Positions 57,731 to 64,000 of a DNA stretch of 64,000 nucleotides are shown in pieces (the first letter of the stretch is position 1; each line of letters begins with the position of its first letter). This DNA is from Clostridiales bacterium (GTDB lineage Bacteria; Bacillota; Clostridia; Christensenellales; CAG-138): contig JAILNX010000009.1 in NCBI GenBank assembly GCA_024691085.1, positions 1 through 64,000 on the forward strand. Direction: 5' to 3'. Made by a program: the position numbers and the translations under genes. The notes under the pieces are model-generated. The model was not told where the DNA came from, did no database searches, and saw only the letters and a list, made by a program, of their open reading frames with translations.

Positions 57731-58165
57731 TCAGTTGTCCTGCAGCATATCCGGTATGCCGTCGCCGTCCATATCGATATTGCCTCCTGGACCCATACCG
57801 CCCTCCATGAGTTCGGTATAGCGCACGCGGTAGGCGAGCTTCGCCTTCTCGACCTGGGTGTGGATGAGTTCCTTGACCTCGCGCGGGTGCTTGATATCCT
57901 TCATGGCAAGCATGGGAGCGGAGCTGTCGGTCGAGGTAACGGTAACGGTGCCGACGCCCGTAAGACGCTGCCAGAACGAGATGGTGACGCCGATATCGCG
58001 GATGCGGTAAAGGAGTATCTCCTCGCCGCGGAGATTGAAGAGCCCGGTCTCGAAGAACAGTCTGTCCTCGCTCAGGCGGTACCTGATGAACGTCATCGGG
58101 ATGCCGAGTATGCGCTTCCTGTCCTTCCAGAGATATACGGGCTTATTAGCTTTGATCTTGGCCAT
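57731..58165 (-). CDS. Bacterial PH-domain protein with a calcium-loop-like C-terminus
   Basis: A 144-residue soluble protein. Residues 10-110 match the small bacterial PH (YdbS/DUF304-type) domain: RYRLSEDRLFFETGLFNLRGEEILLYRI and TVTVTSTDSSAPMLAMKDI. Unlike most of the family there are no membrane helices. After about residue 120 a Gly/Met-rich stretch leads to DMDGDGIPD at the end, which resembles a calcium-binding loop of the EF-hand or thrombospondin-3 type. It ends 13 bases before the next gene on the same strand begins its stop, so it follows the EEP gene in one operon. Function unknown. Confidence 0.78.
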   Translation of the reverse strand: MAKIKANKPVYLWKDRKRILGIPMTFIRYRLSEDRLFFETGLFNLRGEEILLYRIRDIGVTISFWQRLTGVGTVTVTSTDSSAPMLAMKDIKHPREVKELIHTQVEKAKLAYRVRYTELMEGGMGPGGNIDMDGDGIPDMLQDN

Positions 58166-58178
58166 GCTGCACTTCCTG

Positions 58179-59234
58179 TCAGTTGAGCGTGATGACTATC
58201 ACCAGCGGCTGATGGTCGGAGTTGTCGAAGCCGGTCTTGATGACCTCGAGGCTCTCGACCGTGATGTTAGCCGATACGATGAAGCCGTCTATGATGTAAT
58301 ACTGCGGATCGGGATTGCCGGCAAGCGCGGTGTCGAGCGAACGGCAGGTGGGAGTTTCGGCGTCGAAGAAGAAGCTGAATCCCTCGGGCAGATCGTTCGA
58401 GAGCGTGCCGGGAGCCCATAAGCCCTCCTCGATCGGCTCGAACCTGGAAGCGCCGGGGAAGGTCTGGTTGAAGTCGCCGCCTACGACGACGTAATTGCCC
58501 TTCGCGGCCTCGGCCTTGAGCACCTCGTAGAGCATCTTGGTCTGGGCGATCTTGCCCTCGCCGTCGTCGTACGCCTCAAGGTGCAGGTTGATTATGACGA
58601 GCTCCTTGTCGCTGCCCTCGATGGGCATGCGGTTGATGAGGAGGCACCTTTTAAGATTGAACGCTCGCACCGGCCAGGAGAACGGGCAGGGGAGCTGTAT
58701 GCGCTCGGCGCTCGAAACGGAAAGAGAGGTGTAGGTCGCGAGACCGCTCATTACCCTGCCCATCGTGTCGGGGAAGGGGATGGGGGTGTAGACGGAATGG
58801 AAGTTGTAGGCGAAGTCGAAGGGAAGCCCCAGCGCTTCGCTTATCCTCTTGGTCTCGTCGATCTTATAGGAACGCTTGGAACCTGTATCGACCTCCTGAA
58901 GGAGGAAGATATCCGCGCCTGCGGCCTTCAGCTCTTCGATGATGCCGTTCAGGTTCTTCTCGACGATCTCGGCGGAATCGGGGCGGGTCTTTTTGCCGCC
59001 GTCCATGAAGAAATCCTCTTCCTCGCCGAGTCCGGCATAGCCGATGTTGTAGGTCATGATCTTGAGCGTGTCGCCGACCTTTACGACTCTCGTGCCGTCG
59101 GGCGGGGTCACGGCCTCGGTATCGGCGGGCTTGTACTCAAACAGAGTCAGCGCGACGAACGCGAGCGCGGCAAGAACCACTACGCAGAGCACGACGATGA
59201 GGATCGTCCTTAAAATTTTCCAGAACTTTTTCAT
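58179..59234 (-). CDS. Membrane-anchored endonuclease/exonuclease/phosphatase-family protein
   Basis: A 351-residue EEP-fold protein with one N-terminal helix (about 8-32) that places the catalytic domain outside. Fold residues are KIMTYNIGYAG near 59, LLQEVD near 114, IINLHLEA near 208, VVGGDFNQTF near 245, DGFIVS near 319 and the final SDHQPLVI near 341. In contrast to DNA-repair members the anchor suggests an extracytoplasmic substrate, such as a phospholipid or extracellular nucleic acid; that is inference. GGAGGG precedes the ATG at 59234; the longer frame to 59414 runs through the promoter. Confidence 0.85.
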   Translation of the reverse strand: MKKFWKILRTILIVVLCVVVLAALAFVALTLFEYKPADTEAVTPPDGTRVVKVGDTLKIMTYNIGYAGLGEEEDFFMDGGKKTRPDSAEIVEKNLNGIIEELKAAGADIFLLQEVDTGSKRSYKIDETKRISEALGLPFDFAYNFHSVYTPIPFPDTMGRVMSGLATYTSLSVSSAERIQLPCPFSWPVRAFNLKRCLLINRMPIEGSDKELVIINLHLEAYDDGEGKIAQTKMLYEVLKAEAAKGNYVVVGGDFNQTFPGASRFEPIEEGLWAPGTLSNDLPEGFSFFFDAETPTCRSLDTALAGNPDPQYYIIDGFIVSANITVESLEVIKTGFDNSDHQPLVIVITLN

Positions 59235-59270
59235 TATTCCCTCCGGATAATAATAAAATGATGCACCTAT

Positions 59271-59299
59271 ATAATACACCGAACTCAAGCGATTTGCAA
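59271..59299 (-). promoter_or_regulatory. Promoter of the EEP-PH operon
   Basis: On the minus strand TTGCAA (59294-59299) and TATTAT (59271-59276), 17-base spacer. Confidence 0.65.
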
Positions 59300-59307
59300 T
59301 TAAAATC

Positions 59308-59336
59308 TTGCTAAACGGGGTTCCGGAGAGTATAAT
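59308..59336 (+). promoter_or_regulatory. Promoter of the S2P-scpA-scpB-polA run
   Basis: TTGCTA (59308-59313) and TATAAT (59331-59336), 17-base spacer. It lies back to back with the divergent promoter. Confidence 0.78.
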
Positions 59337-59370
59337 ATAATAAAGAAATATGCATTTACGGGAGATAGAT

Positions 59371-60072
59371 ATGCTGATAAGTATTCTTTTAGGCGATGGA
59401 GACCTGTCGTACAAGCTTGTTTACTTGGGAATGTATCTCATCGCGATCGTCCTTTCGTTCAGCTTCCACGAATGGGCGCACGCACATGCGGCTTTCAGGA
59501 ACGGCGATCCCACCGCGAGGAACCTCGGCCGAATGACGCTTAATCCCATCGCGCACATCGATCCCATCGGCTTCCTCATGATAATCATCGTCGGCTTCGG
59601 CTGGGCGAAACCGGTGCCCGTGAACCCGAGGAATTACAAAAGCTACCGCAAGGCGGAGTTCCAGGTCTCGATGGCGGGTATTTTCACGAACATCATCATC
59701 TCGATGATCTCCGCGTTCCTCTACATCGCCGCCTTTACGATCGAGTCTGTGACGAAGGTGGAGATCCCCGAAATGGTCTATACCTTCCTCTCCATAATGG
59801 GCTATCTGAACGCCGGCCTTGCCGTGTTCAACTTCATTCCCGTTTATCCGCTCGACGGATTCCATCTATTCGAGCTGATCTTCGGCAGGAAGTTCCCGAA
59901 GGCGGTGCTCTGGATGCACAATCACGGCAGGATCGTGCTGTACGTCATATTCGGTCTTTCGTTCGTTCTTTCGAGATTCTTCGGCATCTCGATCGTCGGC
60001 ACGGTCTCCGAATTCATCTTCGACGGCTCCATCCGGCTCTTCTGGCTTATCGCAAAGCTCTTCATCCACTGA
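59371..60072 (+). CDS. Site-2 protease-like M50 membrane metallopeptidase
   Basis: A 233-residue polytopic protease with about five helices. The zinc site HEWAHAHAA is near residue 33, and the third ligand is in NFIPVYPLDGFHL near 157. This is the short PDZ-less form (SpoIVFB/YwhC-like). In many Bacillota it sits directly before scpA-scpB, as here. Its substrate is unknown. GGGAGA, 5 bases upstream, sets the ATG at 59371 rather than 59350. One base separates its stop from the scpA start. Confidence 0.9.
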   Translation: MLISILLGDGDLSYKLVYLGMYLIAIVLSFSFHEWAHAHAAFRNGDPTARNLGRMTLNPIAHIDPIGFLMIIIVGFGWAKPVPVNPRNYKSYRKAEFQVSMAGIFTNIIISMISAFLYIAAFTIESVTKVEIPEMVYTFLSIMGYLNAGLAVFNFIPVYPLDGFHLFELIFGRKFPKAVLWMHNHGRIVLYVIFGLSFVLSRFFGISIVGTVSEFIFDGSIRLFWLIAKLFIH

Positions 60073-60073
60073 A

Positions 60074-60856
60074 ATGGAACAGCCGGAAAACAAGGGCTAT
60101 CACGTCCACATAAAGCAGTTCGACGGTCCTCTCGATCTTTTGCTGTACCTGATCGAGAAGGCGGAGGTCGATATACGCGAGGTGTTCGTTTCCGAGATCA
60201 CGTCGGAGTTTTTGAGCTACCTCGACGAGCTTGACGAGCTCGATATGGATACCGCTTCGGATTTCATCTCCGTCGCGGCGACGCTCGTCTATATGAAGTC
60301 GCGCTCGCTCATGCCGAAGCCGAGGCGCGACGACGAGGAGGAAGAGGAGGACCCCGGCGACGCCCTTATAAGGCAGCTCCGCGAATACAAGGCATTCAAG
60401 GAAGCCTCTGAGAATATGCGTTCGCTTTACGACGAGGCGGCGCTGATGCGCTCGCGCCTGCCGATGGAGTATCCGCTCCCCCCGCGTGAGATAATATTGA
60501 AGGATACGACGCTCGACGGTCTGTATAACGCGCTCCTTGCCGCTCTCGGCAGAGCGGAGAGGACGGAGAACGACAGGCCCGAAAGATCGGTCGACGCAGA
60601 CGTTTTCACGATACGCGCCTGCACGGGCAGCATAAGAAAGAGCCTCAAGGCGCTGGGCGGCAGGATGACGTTTATGACCTATACCGAGGGAAAGGGCAAG
60701 CTCGAGATTATCGTCACATTCATGGCGCTGCTCGAGATGATAAGAAGGGGCGAGATAAGGCTCCGGCAGGAAAAGGAGTTCGGCGACATCGCCATTATCG
60801 AAGCAAAGCTCATAACCGACGACGAGGAGATCAATTACGAGGATGAACTTGACTGA
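60074..60856 (+). CDS. scpA: Segregation and condensation protein A
   Basis: A 260-residue kleisin that bridges the SMC heads together with ScpB. The N-terminal helical domain shows FDGPLDLLLYLIEKAEVDIRE near residue 16 and the coiled region to about 95 with LVYMKSRSLMP. An acidic linker (DDEEEEEDPGD) follows, and the C-terminal winged helix has FMALLEMIRRGEIRLRQEKEF near 217. Co-transcribed with the protease (1 base before) and scpB. Confidence 0.94.
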   Translation: MEQPENKGYHVHIKQFDGPLDLLLYLIEKAEVDIREVFVSEITSEFLSYLDELDELDMDTASDFISVAATLVYMKSRSLMPKPRRDDEEEEEDPGDALIRQLREYKAFKEASENMRSLYDEAALMRSRLPMEYPLPPREIILKDTTLDGLYNALLAALGRAERTENDRPERSVDADVFTIRACTGSIRKSLKALGGRMTFMTYTEGKGKLEIIVTFMALLEMIRRGEIRLRQEKEFGDIAIIEAKLITDDEEINYEDELD

Positions 60857-61448
60857 TATGGAAGAGAATAAGGAAGTCACGGCGAATACCGCGGAAGCGG
60901 AGAATACGGACGCGAGGCCGTCTTTAGAAAAGCTCATCGGCGCGCTTGAGAGCGTGCTCTTCGTTACGGGCGAACCCATACCGAAGGCGGAGATCGCGAG
61001 GATATTCGAGATGAGCGACCCGGAGCTTGACGCGCTTCTCGACCGCATGGAGAAGGACTACGTCGAAAGGGACCGCGGAATAAGGCTCTATTCCACGGGC
61101 GACACGATCCAGCTCGTCACGGATCCAGCGAACAACGAGTGGCTTGTAAAGCTTCTCGCGCCGCCGCAGGAGAAGAACCTGAGCGAGTCCATCATGGAAA
61201 CGCTCTCCGTCATCGCATACCGCCAGCCCGTCACAAGGGCGGATATCGAGGCTGTGCGCGGCGTAAGATGCGAGTACGCGGTGTCCCAGCTTCTGAAGCA
61301 GGGCTTCATAAGGGAACTCGGACGCAAGGACGTCGTCGGAAGGCCGATGCTCTTCGGCACGACGGACGCGTTCCTTCGCAGATTCGGACTGCACGATCTG
61401 TCCGAGCTTCCGCCCATGCCCGAGATCGAGGAAGAGAAAGAACAGTGA
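60843..61448 (+). CDS. scpB: Segregation and condensation protein B
   Basis: A 201-residue protein with two winged helices that dimerises and binds the ScpA linker. Landmarks are ALESVLFVTGEPI near residue 34, VIAYRQPVTRADIEAVRGV near 122 and LGRKDVVGRPMLFGTTDAF near 160. The ATG at 60843 overlaps scpA by 14 bases; the ATG at 60858, one base after the scpA stop, is an equally plausible start. Confidence 0.93.
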   Translation: MNLTDMEENKEVTANTAEAENTDARPSLEKLIGALESVLFVTGEPIPKAEIARIFEMSDPELDALLDRMEKDYVERDRGIRLYSTGDTIQLVTDPANNEWLVKLLAPPQEKNLSESIMETLSVIAYRQPVTRADIEAVRGVRCEYAVSQLLKQGFIRELGRKDVVGRPMLFGTTDAFLRRFGLHDLSELPPMPEIEEEKEQ

Positions 61449-61452
61449 TGAT

Positions 61453-64000
61453 ATGAAAAAACTGATAGCAATAGACGCAAACTCCCTGCTTTTCCGCGCG
61501 TATTACGCCATACAGACCTCTATGTCGAGCCGTGACGGCCTCCCCACGAACGCCATTCACGGCTTTACATCTATGCTCATAAAGCTCATCGAGATGAAGC
61601 CCGATTATATGCTCGCGGCGTTCGATATGCACGGAGGCACGTTCCGCCACGATACCTATCCCGAATATAAAGCGGGGAGGAAGGAAACGCCCGAGGATCT
61701 TAAGCCCCAGTTCCCCGCGCTGAAGGAGCTTCTCGGCGCGCTCGGCATCAAGGTCTGCGAATGCTTCCGCTATGAGGCGGACGATATTCTCGGCACCATC
61801 TCCAAAAAGGCGGAGGAGGAGGGCGTGTTCACGCTCCTCGTCACGGGCGACCGCGACGCTCTGCAGCTCGTTTCCGAAAACACGCACGTGTTGCTTACCA
61901 AAAAGGGCATCTCGGAGACCGTCGAGTACGACGAGGCGGGGCTTCTGAACGACTACGGCCTCACCCCCGCGCACATGATCGATCTTAAGGCGCTCATGGG
62001 CGACAACTCCGACAATATCCCCGGCATCAAGGGCGTCGGCGAAAAGACCGCGAAGGGACTCCTTGAAAAATACGGCGACCTCGAGGGTGTGCTTTCAAAC
62101 GCCATGAACGAAAAGGGCGCCCTGCAGAAGAAGCTCATTGAGGGCGCGGACTCCGCACGCATGAGCTATAGGATCGGCACCATCTGCCGCACCGCCCCCA
62201 TCGACGTCGAGCTTTCCGACTGCGGCTTCGTTCCCAAAAGGCTCGAGAACGGCATACCTATGCTTTTGAAGCTCGGCATGAAGGCAAACGGCGCGAGGAT
62301 CAAGGCGCTTGCCGACGGCGGCTCCGGCGACGCTGGCTCTATTGTAAGCGAACAGGCCGAAGCCCCGACGGTAACGGTCGAAAGCACTCTCGAAGTCCGC
62401 GACACCGACGCGCTCGCGAAAGCGGTCAATATTATAATGGAAAGGACTGCCGCCGCGATCCACGTTGACGGCGATCTCACGGTATTCACCGACAGGGGCG
62501 AGCTGATCCGCGTCGTCTCCGGCGGGACGCTTCTTGAACCCGGGCTCGATCCCGACGAGATCATTCTGGCCTTCAAGCCCGTGTTCGAATCCGAGAGCGT
62601 CAAAAAGACCGTATTCGACGGCAAAAAGCTGATGAACCTGCTTTTGGGATACGGCATTTCTCTTAAAGGCCTCGACTTCGATCTCACCGTCGCGGATTAT
62701 CTTGTCAACGCGCTGAACCCCGCGAAGAACCTCGACTCGCTCGCCGAGACGGTCGGCGTAAAGGAGCGCGGCGCGGCGGCGGTGATGATACTCGCGGGCA
62801 TACTCAAAACTGAGCTTAAGAACAAGGGCGTCGAGACGCTCTACCGAGGCGTCGAGCTTCCCCTCGTCAGCGTGCTGTTCGATATGGAAAAGACGGGTTT
62901 CGCCATCGACGCGGACGAGCTCAAGTCGCTGGGCGACGGCATGACGGGCAGGATCAAGGAGCTTGAGCAGGAGATCCACACCCTCGCCGGGCACAGCTTC
63001 AACATACTTTCGCCCAAGCAGCTCGGCACGGTGCTCTTCGAGCAGCTCGGGCTCCCGCATCAGAAGAAGACCAAGACGGGCTATTCGACCGACTCCGACG
63101 TGCTCGAATCCTTAAAGTCCATGAATCCCATCGTCGGAGACGTGCTCGAGTACCGCTTCCTCACAAAGCTAAAATCGACCTTCATCGACGCGATGCTCGA
63201 AAAGATCACCAGCGACGGACGCATACATACGACGCTCAACCAGAACGTTACGGCGACCGGCCGCATCTCGTCCGCCGAGCCGAACCTCCAGAACATACCC
63301 GTCCGCACGGAACAGGGATCTAAGATCAGAAAGGCTTTCGTTGCAAGCCCGGGATGTATCCTTGTCGGCGCGGACTATTCCCAGATCGAGCTCCGCGTAT
63401 TGAGCTCCGTTGCCGATGACGAAACGCTGAAAGCGGCGTTCATCTCCGGCGACGATATCCACGCCCGCACGGCCGCCGAGGTCTTCGGCGTGAAGAGGGA
63501 AGAGGTCACGAAGGAGATGCGTTCCGCTGCCAAAGCGGTCAACTTCGGCATAGTATACGGCATAAGCCGTTTCGGGCTCGCCAATCAGCTCGGCATCCCG
63601 CAGTACCGCGCGGGAGACTATATCGAAAGGTATCTTGACCGCTGCACGGGCGTGCGCGATTATATGAAGAAGGCGGTCGAGGACGGAAGGAATAAGGGCT
63701 ATGCCGTAACGCTCACCGGGCGCAGGCGCGACCTGCCCGAGCTTAAAAGCGGCAATTACAACACAAGATCCTTCGGCGAACGCGTCGCGATGAATATGCC
63801 GATCCAGGGCTCCGCCGCGGACATCATAAAGCTCGCAATGGTCAGAGTGCACGACGCGCTCTTAAGAGGCGGATTCAAGGCAAAGCTCATCCTGCAGATA
63901 CACGACGAGCTTTTGATCGACTGTCCTCTTGACGAGACCGAAAAGGTCAAAAAACTGCTCAGCGACTGCATGCTCGGCATCCCCGTTCCTGGCGAACTTC
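61453..64000 (+). CDS. polA: DNA polymerase I (partial, C-terminus beyond window)
   Basis: The first 849 codons are visible. The 5'-nuclease domain (about 1-290) has IDANSLLFRAYYA, VTGDRDALQL and GDNSDNIPGIKGVGEKTA. The middle domain corresponds to the 3'-5' exonuclease but lacks its acidic motifs (AIHVDGDLTVF where an Asp-x-Glu is expected). The polymerase domain has motif A DYSQIELRV near 641, motif B RSAAKAVNFGIVYG near 690 and motif C IHDELLID near 817. Loss of proofreading residues is common in Bacillota Pol I. It begins 4 bases after scpB, so it continues that operon. Confidence 0.94.
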   Translation, partial: MKKLIAIDANSLLFRAYYAIQTSMSSRDGLPTNAIHGFTSMLIKLIEMKPDYMLAAFDMHGGTFRHDTYPEYKAGRKETPEDLKPQFPALKELLGALGIKVCECFRYEADDILGTISKKAEEEGVFTLLVTGDRDALQLVSENTHVLLTKKGISETVEYDEAGLLNDYGLTPAHMIDLKALMGDNSDNIPGIKGVGEKTAKGLLEKYGDLEGVLSNAMNEKGALQKKLIEGADSARMSYRIGTICRTAPIDVELSDCGFVPKRLENGIPMLLKLGMKANGARIKALADGGSGDAGSIVSEQAEAPTVTVESTLEVRDTDALAKAVNIIMERTAAAIHVDGDLTVFTDRGELIRVVSGGTLLEPGLDPDEIILAFKPVFESESVKKTVFDGKKLMNLLLGYGISLKGLDFDLTVADYLVNALNPAKNLDSLAETVGVKERGAAAVMILAGILKTELKNKGVETLYRGVELPLVSVLFDMEKTGFAIDADELKSLGDGMTGRIKELEQEIHTLAGHSFNILSPKQLGTVLFEQLGLPHQKKTKTGYSTDSDVLESLKSMNPIVGDVLEYRFLTKLKSTFIDAMLEKITSDGRIHTTLNQNVTATGRISSAEPNLQNIPVRTEQGSKIRKAFVASPGCILVGADYSQIELRVLSSVADDETLKAAFISGDDIHARTAAEVFGVKREEVTKEMRSAAKAVNFGIVYGISRFGLANQLGIPQYRAGDYIERYLDRCTGVRDYMKKAVEDGRNKGYAVTLTGRRRDLPELKSGNYNTRSFGERVAMNMPIQGSAADIIKLAMVRVHDALLRGGFKAKLILQIHDELLIDCPLDETEKVKKLLSDCMLGIPVPGEL

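Noticed and set aside
1..64000. Mobile element or prophage
   Set aside because: No transposase, integrase, recombinase or phage structural gene, and no flanking tRNA or long direct repeats were found.

Overview
The window looks like a chromosomal segment of a Bacillota (class Clostridia) bacterium of fairly high GC, plausibly a gut anaerobe. The evidence is gene content and signals, not a marker gene: no rRNA or tRNA is present. It has a T-box ahead of valS, a TPP riboswitch ahead of a ThiT-type transporter, the order S2P protease-scpA-scpB, a sortase-assembled pilus locus, cohesin and dockerin modules, many lipoproteins with Pro/Thr-rich linkers, and vegetative (sigma-A-like) promoters of the TTGACA-17-TATAAT type. 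Nothing resembles a transposase, integrase, phage gene or CRISPR array. One gene (539-1354) is clearly more A/T-rich than its neighbours and may be acquired.

Layout. 1-4.4 kb: an OhrR/MarR repressor running off the left edge, a GNAT-like protein, a DNPH1-like nucleotide hydrolase, two alpha/beta hydrolases and three very small proteins. 4.4-9.6 kb: arginine deiminase, then an asymmetric heterodimeric ABC exporter. 9.6-16.8 kb: ygiQ-tadA, a VanW-family surface protein, fructose-bisphosphate aldolase, a DUF1292 protein, lgt and a lipoprotein. 16.8-23.4 kb: a secreted cohesin/repeat/dockerin protein, a MacB-like ABC protein, pyroglutamyl peptidase and an MFS transporter. 23.4-28.9 kb: T-box-valS, a polysaccharide deacetylase lipoprotein, a zinc-ribbon membrane protein and an esterase. 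29.1-30.7 kb: a membrane-anchored cohesin protein followed by a thioredoxin-fold protein with a dockerin. 30.7-35.4 kb: a UPF0340 protein, a 2-hydroxyacid dehydrogenase, and a Crp-family regulator with an SsuABC/TauABC-like ABC importer. 35.6-49.0 kb: the pilus operon. 49.0-53.1 kb: peptide-type binding protein, lytic transglycosylase, coaE and riboswitch-controlled thiT. 53.2-64.0 kb: uridine-kinase-like protein, exonuclease III, a possible structured RNA, radC, a GerMN lipoprotein, a PH-domain protein, a membrane-anchored EEP-family protein, S2P-scpA-scpB and the first 849 codons of polA.

The most interesting parts are the surface systems. The pilus operon encodes a coiled-coil protein, signal peptidase I, a 2602-residue tip adhesin, a backbone pilin, a class C sortase, a basal pilin and a second sortase. 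The giant adhesin carries a CHAP-like domain that has lost both catalytic residues, and a second von Willebrand A domain interrupted by an A/T-richer insert. Separately, a TM-anchored cohesin, a dockerin-bearing thioredoxin-fold protein lacking the first active-site cysteine, and a secreted protein with both cohesin and dockerin suggest a small non-cellulolytic cohesin-dockerin assembly on the cell surface. No glycoside hydrolase is nearby.
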